NCBI GenBank assembly: GCA_033980235.1
Contig: CM067070.1
Location: 27,928,627-27,992,626, forward strand
DNA: 64,000 nucleotides
DNA from: Diadema setosum
Lineage: Eukaryota > Echinodermata > Echinoidea > Diadematoida > Diadematidae
Reading direction: 5' to 3'
Position numbers and translations under genes: made by a program. Of this stretch, positions 23,820 through 36,109 are shown in pieces. Under the pieces are notes generated by a model that saw nothing but the letters and a program-made list of their open reading frames with translations, was not told the DNA's origin and did not search any database. The stretch's first letter is position 1. Each line of letters opens with the position of its first letter.

Positions 23820-24293
23820 CCCCTTTCAGGTAATCGTGGATGCGGATAATAGGAGCACAAGTCGTAAAATTTCGATTACATGAACGGGAGAGGAGTAGAA
23901 AAGTGCGCATTATTTTTATGCTGCTATTATGCGCATAATTGCAGCATGAGGAGTAGATCGAGAATACATGAACGCGATTTACGACTTATCCGCACTAACA
24001 TTCCACAGTTCGGTCAAAGGTCACTCGATTTCCCGCACAACCGCTGATTGCTGAGCTTGAGCGCGCGAGAGGTGTGCATACACGTGAGTTATAGTATACG
24101 CAGTTTTGCAGTTGTACACGCACGTGCATGTGTCATTATAGAGGCGTAACCATGACAAATAACTCCGTCCTTCGCACCTGAACGGGTGCTCGTAAAAGTA
24201 GTGCGCACTTCATGGGATATATGAACGCGATTTTGACTACTTCATCCTCATTATTTGGATGCGGATAATTGAACCGCGATTACCTGAAAGGGG
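23820..24293. mobile_element. Inverted-repeat element, CCCCTTTCAGGTAATCG ends
   Basis: 474 bp. It begins CCCCTTTCAGGTAATCGTGG then ATGCGGATAAT, and ends ATGCGGATAATTGAACCGCG then ATTACCTGAAAGGGG. TA lies on both sides, as for Tc1/mariner-like MITEs. The interior also folds: CATGAACG..ATTATGCGCATAATTGC near 23925. It splits a unit of the surrounding array and so is younger than the array. No coding region. Confidence 0.8.
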
Positions 24294-24565
24294 TATTAGT
24301 CTTTAGGAAAAGGACAGAACGAGGGGGGGGGGGGGGTGGGAGGGGGTATTCTCCTTCCACACGAGAGAGATTTTGCATTCTCTGAATTTAAATTCAGCAA
24401 TCTGGTGCACACTTAGAATGAGATTATATTTGGACAAAACGCAAGAGAATTTCCTTCATTTCGGGAATTATTGATAGACAAAATTACATGTTTGCCCCCC
24501 CCCATATTCCAAGAACGACGTTACTGCATACAAGTGGGCTTTTGCATTCTTATAATACAACAAAT

Positions 24566-24824
24566 GAAGAGTTTGTTTGCAAAAACCGATAAGTCCATAT
24601 TTATTATGGAGATATTTGCCATTAAAGGTCAAGAAAAATAAAAAGAATAATAAGAAAATTTTTGCTTCTTTTGACCATAACTTAAAAAATGTAACTTTAT
24701 ATGTAGTGACCAATATATCATGACCAATATATCATTTAAAAGGTATTATTTTGTACTTTATGACAGAGACCGTACTTCAAAATCTTCAAAAATGGACTTA
24801 TCGGTTTTTGCAAACAAACTCTTC
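24566..24824 (-). mobile_element. GAAGAG-family MITE, copy 3 (reversed)
   Basis: 259 bp with AAAT on both sides. It differs from the other copies by a small direct duplication of TGACCAATATATCA at 24708-24735 that accounts for its extra length. Inserted in the G-rich array. Confidence 0.85.
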
Positions 24825-25650
24825 AAATGAAAATCTCTAATGGAATGCGGAAAGCTGTCAATATACAAAGTCTACTACAGTTTTTAATGGGAAACCAAGC
24901 GGGGAAAGGGTTGATTGAAAGATGATGTCCCCTCCCGCCCGCGGCAGATCTTTGGTGGAGGGCCCGGTATTTTCATCCCACGCGAGAGACATTATTTATT
25001 TATTTATTTATTTATTCGGAATTGAAATTCTGCAATCTGGTGCACATTTTGGGTATGATATTTGGACAGTTTTCTATGAAAAACGCAAGAAAATTTTCTT
25101 CCGCTTGGGTATCATTGGCGATCAAAATGATATGGCACGAGGGTGCTTTCGCATTTTTAGAATTCAAATGAAAATATCTCTTAAACACATTTTTGATGTA
25201 ATATTGGAAAATTTCAATTCCAGAAGTGTATTTTTTTTTTTTGGGGGGGGGGGGGTGGGAACCTTCCGGAAAGTATCTAGATATCTCCTCCTACCCACGA
25301 AACTTTTGCATTTTTTTTTTCAAACTGAAGTAACAGACCTAGTGCACACTTTAAATGAAACATTGGATATTGTCAATCGATAGTATAGTAAGTATAGAAA
25401 GGACTGAACGGGGAGGGTATGGAAGGGGTAGGCCTATCCCCCTCTCACGCGAGGGAGGTTTTGTATTTTCAGAATTGAAATTCAGCCATCTTTTGGTGAA
25501 ATATTTAGAAGGATTTTTTTTTTTTTATAAGTGAAAGATTTGCTGCACACTCTTTGATAAAATGTTAAGAAATACGTCAACCTCAAAAATGTACACAGTC
25601 TATGGAAAGGGACCCAGTAGTGGAGCTTTTGCATGTTTATGAAACGATAG

Positions 25651-25920
25651 AATCGATGCCCCTCATCATACCTGTGCCATACCAATTGTAGTCCGCTGCC
25701 CGGGCGGTATTTTCCCCTAATTATTATTAACAGTAAACCGCCCTCTGAAGCTCAATATCAGAAAGGGCTCGTAGAGGCAACCCCACCGTGGGGTAGCAAT
25801 TTGTGGGGTGTCGCCATATATGGGATGCCGCGATACCTTTGCCAACGATTCGTACGCCGCGCGGCCCGGTGCGATAGGCTTATGCGGTTATTAAACACGA
25901 GAAGGCGACATAAAAATGAT

Positions 25921-25960
<40 letters not shown>

Positions 25961-27340
25961 AAAAAAAAAAAAGGACAAGAGTCTTGTCTATATACCCATA
26001 GACGGAGTCATCGGAATAATCATCGTTTCAGAAATGATTTAGGAAATTGGGGTGTCAATAATACAGCAGTATAGTTGTTGTTTGTTTGTTTTGATTATTT
26101 TCGTACCTAATTAGCAGATGGTCCCGAGTTGCTGGAGTCATAGCATGTTTACATGTGTGTCTATACTATTTGACATTGTCAACGTCTGGACCATACTTTA
26201 ATTATGTCGATATATATAACTTTCTTCGCGAGCGAGCGAAGCGAGCGAGCGCTTGAGAAAATTATGTATACATTTTCCCACAAGATAGAATACCGTTCAG
26301 CTCTGTTACCTCTCTGAAGGCGGGCGTACGAACGTCATGCAATATTCCTCTCCCCCTCCCCCCCGATTTACTCCCATGCTATGTACTCTTTAAAAAAAAA
26401 AGATGTACTCTAAAAAAGCTGTAAAGACAGTGCTGCTCTCTGGATATCAGCGATCTCATAATGACTTTGTAGTTGCATTGTGTATGAAATTTAATCCCTC
26501 ATGGAAATCAGTTTGATCCTTCGTGGGAATATCGTCCTTCTTATCTATTGCGTAAAGTTATGTATAACTTGAACCCAGGGAAGGATCTACGAATTCTGTA
26601 AAGGGGGGGGGGGGTGCAACCAATAATTGTGGTGCTCTTCCGGGTTTTGTTTTATGAGGTGATACGCTATGGGCGTAACACCTATTGTCTTTGTACGGAA
26701 TCCTCCTTTTTTATGTGATACGCTATCAGCTTACGTTTCAAACTCTTGGTTCGAGGCAACCTATGTGATATAGTTACGTGGTTAAAGGCGTTGTCTCTTT
26801 TGCCAGAGCCGTACGCTTGGACCCGTGAATTTTCGAACCTCATCGGATGCAAAGCAAAAATAGTTTTTGTTATGATTTTTTTTTCTTTAAATGAGATAAT
26901 GATACCCTCTGTAGAAACACTAAACGACTTATTCTTTATTCATTGTTGTATCTATTGTGTTTATTCTTTTCTGAGTCTTTGCACGCGCGGATATTATACC
27001 TGAGGTATACATGGTACACTGTGCTCCTCTGATCTAACTGGGATTCGTTCCTTCGCTGTTGTTCATTATTCATATATAGGGCAAATCAAGGTTCTCTATA
27101 ACGTCATGCCCTGAAAGGGCACGTAGAGTTCTGTGCTTTGTAGATAATTGCTTTTGTTTTCTTCTCCCCCACTCTCTTCCATTCAATGCAAGTTTTACAT
27201 GACAAACGCAACAATTATGTATATTATTAATGCATCACTATGAATTATTATGTAACACTGTAAGTGTAAATAATTATGTGCATGCATCTATGCATTTTTC
27301 TAGGTATATAAGTATGTCGAGTTAATCAGGAAGGACTAGT
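25651..27340. other. Intergenic sequence
   Basis: (CA)n A16 at 25921-25971, an imperfect palindrome GCGAGCGAGCGAAGCGAGCG near 26228, G10 near 26604, and a short repeat GTGATACGCTAT at 26660 and 26716. The frame at 26746-27003 (85 codons) has no recognisable features. No gene supported. Confidence 0.45.
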
Positions 27341-27377
27341 ATTGGGAAAGTTTTTATCATCTACTCCCTTCAAATCT

Positions 27378-27453
27378 TCTCTCTCTCTCTCCCTCTCCCT
27401 CCCCCCTCTCTCTCCCTCTCCCTCCCCCCTCTCTCTCCCTCTCTCTCTCTCTA
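27378..27453. repeat. CT-rich low-complexity tract
   Basis: CTCTCTCTC, CCTCTCCCTCCCCCCTCT, twice over. Confidence 0.9.
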
Positions 27454-27729
27454 ACCCCTATTCCATGAACATCATGTTGGATCCTCTTGGATTTCATCAT
27501 TCATCATTCGTTATCGGTTGCCAAACAGAAAAGCTTTGTGCTTATTCATGGGCAGTCATTCTGTATGGAAATTTAGATGTAACTCATGTAATTTATTATG
27601 CATGTATTACAGATATATTGGATAATTAATGGAAATGATGATAATTGCTGAAAGTATACCGCTGTTATTTTGGACCGTGTTAATGTCATTGCAGAAAATT
27701 GATTTATCTGAAAAAATGGCATACAGAGA

Positions 27730-27812
27730 TCAAATCAAATCTAATCAAATCAAATCAAATCAAATCGAATCAAATCATATCAAATCAAATCAAATCAAAT
27801 CAAATCAAATGC
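27730..27812. repeat. (AAATC)n pentanucleotide repeat
   Basis: About 16 units with three changes. A shorter copy at 56083-56110 terminates a retroelement-like 3' tail, so this may also mark such an end. Confidence 0.85.
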
Positions 27813-27819
27813 CACTTTC

Positions 27820-28291
27820 ATCCAGCTATAAATCTCATTGTCATGCAAACACACACACTCGCTTTATTTCCTTTTGTTTTGTCTAAATGTAAAGAGATGA
27901 AAAAAATTGACTGAAATACATTGTTGTTATATTCTGGTAGAAAGGTATGTTTTGAAATCAAATGGTGCATATATTCTAATTTGTTTGTGTATTTTTTTTT
28001 TTGTCTATTTGTTTGTAATTATGCAACTGTACTTGTCGAGTCTGTTTTTTTTTTTTTAACAATGGAAGATGTATTTACATGTTTTTCTGAATTGTCCTAT
28101 GTCTTTCCGTTTTGCCTCCTGTTTAATTCAGGAGACATCCTAGGCCTTTCATGCTATATTATCTATTGACATAATAAAGAATGTTGAGACAACTAAGGCC
28201 TTTCATGTTAATTTTTTTATTGGTATAATAAACACTGTTGAACAACAAGTTATTATGTCTGTTATTGTTATTATCATAACTATTATCATAA

Positions 28292-28350
<59 letters not shown>

Positions 28351-29290
28351 ATTACTATTGCTTTCTCCTCCTCGTTAAAATGTAAATAGGACATTGCTTT
28401 ATTACATAGTACTAACAATGTAACCTATATACATGTACAGTAAGGATGGAAAATCACGTCCAAGTGACCATGGCCAGAAAAGTAGGTTGACTACTGTAAA
28501 AACATGATATCTTCGCGGCATGAAATTTTGCACACTGGAGCCCACGGCCTTTTTCGCAAGTTGTCCTTATTTTACAGTATTTGATTTGATTTATTGATTC
28601 CTGTAGTATCATTGTACATGAACATACATGTAGGCCTACATAATATACAATAGTGTTGGAACCATACATATACATAATCATCACTTGTTAACAGAATAAT
28701 TTTTCTTCATTGCCTTTATACAATGTACAGCAGAAACGTGTCAGTAATACAAGCGTATATAATGAATAATACAGGGATACAGCTAAGCGTGTCTTGATTT
28801 GCATGCAGTCCTCGTACATTATACACAATAGAAAAAAAAATAGGAGGGAGGGATGACTTGCGTAGAGATAGGATAGTAGAAAGGAGAAAGGGAAAGGAGA
28901 GGTATGTCTGCTTTCACTAAAGACTTACACAAAGTTAGTTCACTTAGATCACTGAATAGTAAGGCATGACAAAATATTTCGCCCCGAGGTACAGCTGAAC
29001 AGTTACAGTTCATGGTTGGATACTGTACATGATTACATGATACAGTAGATGAAATGCGGCGATACTAAGAACACTAACAACGACAACGAAATTACTGACA
29101 TCGAAAAAGAAACATTGTTTTTACAGCTTTTCTAAAAGAATACAAAGACTTTAAACTTCGAATTTCAGACGGAAGAGTTCGCTGGAGTAAAAACAAAGCA
29201 AAACCAAAAAACCAAAAAACAAAACAACAATAACAACAACAACAACAACAACAACAAAATAATGGCAGCCAAAGCACAATATCAAATGAC
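27820..29290. other. Intergenic sequence with simple repeats
   Basis: (ATT)n at 28294-28349 and (AAC)n at 29226-29257. The ATTTGATTTGATTTATTGATTC block near 28578 is like other retroelement tails here. CGCGGCATGAAATTTTGCAC near 28513 recurs as CTGCGGCATGAAATTTTCAC near 47444, a dispersed repeat. No gene. Confidence 0.5.
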
Positions 29291-30096
29291 ATAGCCTTTC
29301 TGTTATGACGGGCCTTGTGGGATGGAATTCAACACAATCATACTACTATACAGCCATGGAATGTGTGTCAGGTTTTAACCAATCAGAACGCAAGAAAGCA
29401 TACAATAGGGATGCAACTGTTCAATTGTGCAACTGTGCAGCCCTAAAATACCTTTATGGTTGCCACTGGTACGGGCCGAAGTGCTCTTGGTGCCATGGGC
29501 TACATTCCTGTCCATGACCCATATACTGGGATCAGGGGTTCCTGACCTACCAGCCTCCCAAAGCAGGTGTAGAATTTAAGCTAGTTTCCCCCTAGCGAAA
29601 CGACTCCTGCTACGACAACTTTCCAAAAAAAAAAGTGATATTAGATCTTTAAATGTTTTTCGTTGACTTTTTATTAGCATCAATCTCATTTCTACCACCA
29701 TCCTATAAACATTACTTCAAATCAAATTGAGAGACAGGAGGAGTACGAGAGAACATAAGTCGTCCCATTTTAAGCAAAGCAGTGACCAACTGACATAAAC
29801 TTTAAAACATGAAGGTACTTTTCTTCTTTGTTCCAAAAGAGAACAGTCACATAGAAATTTTCGACTAGGGGCCAAAATTCAGAATTTGTAGATGGTGTAA
29901 GTTGATTCAGTTTCAATGCACGACAGTATCACATTCTACTTTAACAACTTGTTAGCACTGTGTTAGAAGAATTTGTATTCGAACAAAACAAACAAACAAA
30001 CAAACAAACAAACCGAAAGGACTTTAATGTGGTTTGTGTCACTGGCATTGTTCGATTTCCTGGCATGGAATATTCTCAGTTGTACTGCTCTCTCCG

Positions 30097-30136
<40 letters not shown>

Positions 30137-30355
30137 AGGAATAGTTGTATAGTTCCAGGAACAGTGTGTTGATATTGTTTTCTATTGACAGTAATAATGT
30201 ACGAAAGCAGCAAGAAGAAAAAAGATATCAAGTTTATCAAAAAATACGAAGGAATAGAAATATTATGAAAAAACATATGAAAAATAAGACAAAAAATAAC
30301 AATAATGCGAACAGAGGATCGTACGCAGAGATGTACGGTGCGTACGTTACTTAAA
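29291..30355. other. Intergenic sequence, no gene recognised
   Basis: (CAAA)n near 29986-30011 and (CT)n at 30101-30133. The stretch 29300-29620 is less AT-rich than its surroundings but shows no motif I can name. Confidence 0.4.
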
Positions 30356-30359
30356 TACC

Positions 30360-30960
30360 CCGTTTAGAGTCCCCCTGTCTAGGAGGACCTCTGGAGGACA
30401 TGCTAGATGAAAACTAGCCATTTTTTAATACAAACTCAGTGGGTGGTAAGAGAGACCCCCGTTCAGAGTCCCCTTGTTGTCTAAAGTGAGGTCCGCATAC
30501 ATTTCTATGGAAACCAGTGGAAGGGTATTTTTCCACCACAAACAGTGCTGCTCACTGGAAGTGTTCACGCTGTTTTGATTTTCAGACCGTTTTTTCACAC
30601 TAATTTCCTTTTCAGAATATTAACACCTTCTTATAAAAAAAGAAGTAGCAGGTTTAGCTGATGGACCTTAGTCTTTGACAAAAGCGGCCACTTCATTAAG
30701 GGAGGCGATGAAATCCCCGGAGGGCGCATTTTGTAAAAGGAGTACAGTTGGAAAATGTTCACGGCGTGTTTGTGCCGAGACCGTTTAGAGTCCCCTTGTC
30801 TGGCATGAACACAGCACAACCTCTAGAGGTTAATGTGCCAGACTCGAGAGCTAGGCTGTCTAGCACGACATTTACGCCAGACTCAATCCAGACTTGCGCT
30901 AGATGCTTACGCCGTGACCGTTCAGAGTCCCCATTGTCTGGCGTTACACAGCACAACCTC
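30360..30960. repeat. Dispersed copies of CGTTYAGAGTCCCCTTGTCT
   Basis: The ~22-bp block recurs near 30362, 30460, 30782 and 30919. At three of them the preceding sequence is similar (CACGGCGTG/ACGCCGTGA then CCG), and CAGCACAACCTC follows two of them. This looks like a decayed tandem repeat of roughly 100-140 bp. Confidence 0.6.
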
Positions 30961-31563
30961 ACTTGGTTCGCCCGGAGGGATTACCAGTAACACATGTGTC
31001 TCTTGTAACATGTTTGTACAGTGCGAAAGGCAGCTCGCTACAATTTCAGCACAAGCATACAGAGATTGCCATTGCCAAAGGCTAGTGTGATGCATGCAAA
31101 TCAAACGCCATATATTATGTATACACAGTGTTGCCAGATGGTAATTTCGGTGACCAAAAACGATGAAATGTGGCAATTTTTGAATTCGTTTGGTGACAAA
31201 ATTTTACCCTGATAACCAAATCGAAATTTGGTGAATTTTGGTAATTTTTGGTGACTTTGAGACCAATGAAAATAATCACACCAACTGAAAACAAAAATGC
31301 ATTTTGCCCAAAGTTTTCCCTTTATTTCCTGTAGAAATACAACATGTTTTTGTTAATCTAAAGAATGAAAGAAGATGTGCACCTTTTTGTCAATCAACAC
31401 ACACATATTCACATTTGTCTGGAAATTATCTCAACTACGCTTTTCCAAATTTGGTGCTTTTGACGGCTTTTGGTGATATTTCACATGACTTTTGTAATTT
31501 TGTTTTGTTGTGACCTGGAAACGCTTTGAATATGTACCTGACACATCGTTCACATCACGGCGA

Positions 31564-31848
31564 GGGTGCTGTTCGTTATTCCGAAGGTTCAATATTCCGA
31601 AGGTTCGTTATTCCGAAGGTTCGTTAATCCGAAACACAAATTCCCTATACCTAGAGGTTCGTTAATCCGAAAATGAAAAAGGATTAGTTAATCCGAACAT
31701 TTGTGGCGTTATTCCGAAGGTTCGTTATTCCGAAGATCTGTTCATCCGAAAATGAAATTCGGAAAAACGAACCTTCGGAATAATGAATCTTCGGACTGAA
31801 GAGCCTTCGGAATTACGAACCTTCGGAATAACGAGCTGTAACCCACGG
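31564..31848. mobile_element. Palindromic element built of TTCGTTATTCCGAAGG
   Basis: Left half: GTTCGTTATTCCGAAGGTTC and TTCGTTAATCCGAAA variants, about nine units. Right half: the same motif inverted, CGAACCTTCGGAATAACGAG. The outer edges (GGTGCTGTTCGTT and AACGAGCTGTAACCC) are inverted copies. The whole can fold into a long hairpin. No coding capacity. Confidence 0.75.
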
Positions 31849-32376
31849 TGATGCAGGGTCCCAACCTTTATTTTACAGCTTCTGCCTATGGTCAGATTGA
31901 TACTTCGATAAGTTTCACGGTATCGGTAATTTAGTAATGATACCTGTAAATCGCATATTCACAGCTACTAGGTTGGCTGTTCGTAGACTGATATACATCG
32001 GTAGGTTTTAATGATACATCCCGTATTTACAGCTGATGTCTATGACCCGATTGATACATCGATAGGTACATTGATAGTGTATGTATGTTTTAATGATACA
32101 TCCCGTATTTACAGCTGTTGTGTGAGTCCAGATTGATACAGTGCTCTTTATATCATTAAGTTTCAACGATGGTTTACCCTCCTGACATCGATGGACGTTA
32201 ATAGCCTTTGACCTTATGAAATCTGGTGTACGTGACAGATGTTTTTCCATGATTCGACTGTACCCGTGTATAAGACGCACCCCCGATATGTCATATTTTT
32301 CGAGGAAAAAAAAAGTGCGCCTTATAAAAAGAACTTTACGGTAATCTACAAGACTTCCTGCGGCTGTTAACATCAT

Positions 32377-32577
32377 TTACACCTGTGTTGAGTACGACTC
32401 CTTGTTCTCACAGGCTCGTGGGTCAACTAGGGGCTGGTAAGGAGGTGAGACAACCACTGCTTCCTCAGGGCAAAGGTTCATCATGGGCGGGCCAGGGTAC
32501 GGGGACACGGAGCTGGCATTTTCCAGTTGGTTAACATCTGATCCTGACTTCTCTGGCGGGGGCTCGGTGAAGGGAAG
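32377..32577 (-). CDS. LAPTM4/DUF4728-like membrane protein, last exon
   Basis: A minus-strand acceptor (CTCTTTGCAG) precedes CTTCCCTTCACCGAGCCC, phase 0. 66 codons follow to the stop. It encodes a proline- and acid-rich cytosolic tail: LPFTEPPPEKSGSDVNQLEN, VSPYPGPPMMN, VVVSPPYQPLVDP, with STQV at the C terminus. LAPTM4 proteins also end in a proline-tyrosine tail that recruits NEDD4-type ligases; here the canonical PPxY spacing is not exact (SPPYQP). The last residues could be a PDZ ligand, which is speculative. Confidence 0.7.
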   Translation of the reverse strand, partial: LPFTEPPPEKSGSDVNQLENASSVSPYPGPPMMNLCPEEAVVVSPPYQPLVDPRACENKESYSTQV

Positions 32578-33332
32578 CTGCAAAGAGTCAAGAACACAAT
32601 TCAAAAGGTGTACACTGAGGACAGCAGATGCCTTTCCAATGAAGGACGAAATTATTTCAGCCTTGTTAGCGTACACTTTATTCATGCAAAGCCATCCTTT
32701 ACCTCTATGTCTTTACACCAACACTAAGAAATGACAGTTTAATGGCTATAACATATTAACATCAATGGCAGATTCATTGTGAATTTAGACCAAGGCACAG
32801 AAATGGCATGGTTCGAAAAACATATTAAGAACGTATTTTGCATTCAATAAAGAGAATGGTCAAAGAATGTCTTAAAGTCATTGTGATCAAACAAGGCAGT
32901 CTTGCAGTCAATGTAAAACGAAACAAACATACAACTACCAGGTATACACTGATACATGCAAACCTAACCTAATCTTAATCATTCCCTTTTGAGTCTCTCA
33001 TATGTCCTGTCTTCCTTCCCTCCCCTTTATAATTATATACTCATCACAAGCATAATCTTGATTAACCTTTTCACACAGAAGGCACATGGACATAAAGTTA
33101 TGCGCACAGAAAAAACTGCATCAGGTCAGTATACCTCCTACTGCGAATTTCCCTGTCAGGAGTAATTAATTATTAGGGTATTGTTTTCACGTTGGGTACA
33201 CAAATCTGTACAATTTTTGTGGATGGCATTCTTGCCCCATGTGAGATGCGCGATCATAACAGCCAAGGATGATGGAAACACTTCGATAGCAAAGCACCAG
33301 AAAGTCTGTACATTGTATCGTAATCCCCTTAC
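32578..33332 (-). other. Intron, 755 bp
   Basis: Shortest intron of the tetraspan gene. No repeat family was noticed apart from AT-rich sequence. Confidence 0.5.
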
Positions 33333-33383
33333 CTCACTACCTAGTTCTTTGTAGTACGAGCGTACACACAGCACACAGTAGAT
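33333..33383 (-). CDS. LAPTM4/DUF4728-like membrane protein, fifth visible exon
   Basis: 51 bp, phase 0 at both ends. The acceptor CCCCAG precedes ATCTACTGTGTG and the donor is GTAAGG after AGTGAG. It encodes IYCVLCVRSYYKELGSE, the cytosolic edge of the last membrane span. The pattern of a small residue, Cys, then a Tyr-rich basic stretch matches LAPTM4 (INCVWNCYKYI). Confidence 0.7.
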
Positions 33384-34436
33384 CTGGGGAGAACATGTCA
33401 ATGGAATTTTTCATTTACACAATGGTAAAAAGTAGCAAATGCATGTTAGAATAAACAACCTTTAATACAATAATGGAGGCTGCAATGAATTATGTAACAC
33501 AGCATTAAACTGGACAGTGTAAGCTATCAGAGTTGAAAGTGAAATACCACGACACTGAAGGGTTTGGATTTGTGTCTTGTTAAATGAAAGTATCACATAC
33601 TACTGCACATACTGTAATGTCTGTCATTAACATACACTCTAACTCTTCTTCTCTAGTGCTGTTTTTGACCCCAGTTAAGGAAAGTATATTGCTTAATATG
33701 TGTTGAACTCTCATTTGTTCTTATTCTCACGTTTGCATAGAAATCTCCCATTGCCTGCTGTTGTTTCTCCTCTGACTGAACATTTTGTACATCAAGGGTG
33801 TGGGGCACAGGACAATATTGTATGAGCTGTCATTGGCACATCATGACTTCGAGCTCAAAATAAACCTCCACCCCAATGTCATGTTTTTAATGTTACGATT
33901 TGGGCTGAATTTATCACATAACACTCATTACGTATACACACAAGTTCCCTGGCACTTTAACTTACATGATGTGTCAACAGGATACTTTTATTGAGAAATC
34001 CAAGAACATGTAGTGCGTTAATTGTAATGCTGTCATGCCTTTTGTCACTTGCTGTTATGAATGATGATACATCTCACGTCAAATAAATAATAGTGATGAT
34101 GATAGTTAATGATTTCAATGATAATTATAAAAAACAGCAGGATAGTACCAATGTTTGACATAAAAATCCCTTTATGATATGCCTGCCTAAAAGCAAAACG
34201 AAAGCAGCCCATAAAAAAAGCTTTTATCTATGTTCTGCAATTCCTGATCAAGACAGAAAAACAACCATGTCCCTTGTTGCTATTAATCCCAAATATTTCC
34301 TGGCAAAGGGCACCGGCAAGGGATGTGTTGGTATACTCCCAGAGTCCTAGTTCCATCTAAGGTAGACACTAGGCTGGCCTAGTACCTAGTACCTAGGACT
34401 GCAATGTGTACCATTCCGTTTCCTTCTCATACGTGA

Positions 34437-36109
34437 AGCCGATGGGGCTTATACTTCGTTTCATCGGGTGATCGCGTTTGGGTCGGGTGGTCGCGACACA
34501 CGACCTTTCGTAGATTATATGCCCTAATATACGAAGGGTCGGGTGGAGCATTTGAGAATTAGACCCCTATTATTTACTAAGTATCGGGTACAGCTTACCC
34601 GAATCTTCGAGAAAAAGCCAGTGCTAATTTACGAACGTTCGCGTGTTTTATCTCCGAATACGCGATTGTATTCCTATGTTTTTACACTGAAAAAAATTAT
34701 CACAAGCGTTTGTATACAAAGCTTGCAGCACATACTGCTCACCGTGCATCAAACTATGGCAAAGCGATACGCTCGCGTGCGATAAAGTGGTAATGCAGGT
34801 TTCAATGTACGACCATTCATATTGTACAGTATGTGCGGCGAAAGTTTTAGTCGTCTCGACTCGTGGATTACAACGATCTGGTCCTTCCTGTTCTATCTGA
34901 ACATCTTGACAACATTGTTATCGGCATTATCGTGGTTTCTGTCTCCACTCATTTCTTCACTGCTGGTGACAACTATAGCTCATACCACCTCCATGGACTT
35001 TATTGGGCTGAATTGTGATATCGGTCCCCTCTAGGTGCGTGTGTCTTTACCATGTGCAAAGTCTATGGAGGTTGACAGCAGTCACCGGCTAGCTGCACTA
35101 ATGACGAAATACAAATTATGTTCACTTGTACGTGTAACTGACTGGCGGTGAATGGAGTGGGACCTATTTCAGGATATATGTCCTTTATTGTACAAAACCA
35201 CATAGTAACGACATGGAGACATTCTTTTAGATCACTGCGAATACTTGTGTTGTTTGACTGAAAAGATGGAATTCTTTTCAGATATGATCAGAATGTGGTT
35301 TATCATACCGGTGCATGAAATAATCCCTTCAAAATTTGATAAGATTGTGAAACCTTTTTAATCCCTTTCTGAAATATTTTTCAAAACTGATTAGTTTGTT
35401 TGGTTGGTCAAAGTAGACTCACACAGAACTCTGATTAATTGGTTCAGTTCATGTTCTCTGCTTTACCATGTAGGGTGCCTAATTCTATGTTTTGTCGACC
35501 CTAGAGACTGTGCAAAATGCCAACTTTGGAATTGAATGAGCATAGATTCTCTATACCGTCGTGATTTTCTTGCAAACATTTTAACATAATTTAGCCATGT
35601 CCATATACATGTATCTGGTTGCCATAGCGAGCGTACACTGACAACCATGTCTGTAGGTTTTTGCGTATTTTACTGTTCCATCGGACCTAATAGACGATAT
35701 TTTCGAAAGTTTAAATACAATGTATTCATATTCTCCATCCTGTAATGTTGTTTTTATTTAGCCATAAAATTATGTTTCTGAGGATATTTCACACTCTTTT
35801 ATTTGTTATTGTCATTTTTGTGTTATTTTGTGGCCTGTTTGATGTCTTTTGCTTTGATTTATATTCACTGGTTTCGCCGTCCCTGATTCACCCGATACTT
35901 CGTCACTTGAATGACACTTTTTTACGTATAGTCACGTTAAACGATCAGCCTTATGTCAAGGATTATCTGTATTAAATTGTGATTATTTTACCCATCCTTA
36001 CCCGACCCTTCGTAGATTAGGGCACCTAATCTACGAAATGTCGGGTAACGCGACCATCCGACGCGAACGCGAACACCCGAAGGAACGAAGTAAGCCTACC
36101 GGGCTTTAT
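34437..36109. mobile_element. 1.67-kb foldback element in an intron
   Basis: The termini are inverted (left GGGCTTATACTTCGTTT, right AACGAAGTAAGCC). Each is followed inwards by a local palindrome around CGACCCTTCGTAGATTAGGG. Direct copies of CGTTTCCTTCTCATACGTGA (34417-34436) and CGTTTCCTTCTAATACGTGA (36110-36129; one mismatch) lie immediately outside and look like a 20-bp target duplication. Interior frames (34822-35034, 70 codons, hydrophobic; 35745-35975, 76 codons) match no family I know. The superfamily is unknown. Confidence 0.65.

Larger units (their letters stand above)
22060..25650. repeat. Diverged ~150-300 bp repeat array with very long G tracts
   Basis: About fourteen units share the order: GAGGGGGTGGGAGGGG, CCCCTCCCACACGAGGGAG, TTTTGCATTTTCAGAATTGA, AATTCAGCAATCTGGTGCAC, ACTTT..TGAAATATTTGGA and TGTCAATC..AAAGTGTAC. 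G runs of 12-21 bases occur near 22371, 23307, 23407, 23668, 24324 and 25241. MITEs at 23820 and 24566 are inserted into it. Long frames here (114 and 153 codons) cross the G runs and encode poly-Gly; they are not genes. Confidence 0.8.

Noticed and set aside
24922..25383. 153-codon frame
   Set aside because: Lies in the G-rich array, crosses (TTTA)n and G12 runs, and gives poly-Gly and simple sequence.
28203..28418. Poly-Ile frame, possible membrane peptide
   Set aside because: It is an (ATT)n microsatellite.
32260..32350. TATAAGACGCACCCC...GTGCGCCTTATA as a hairpin regulator
   Set aside because: GTGCG-CTTATA texts are a widespread animal repeat form. The inverted halves are short and near a poly-A, so no function is claimed.
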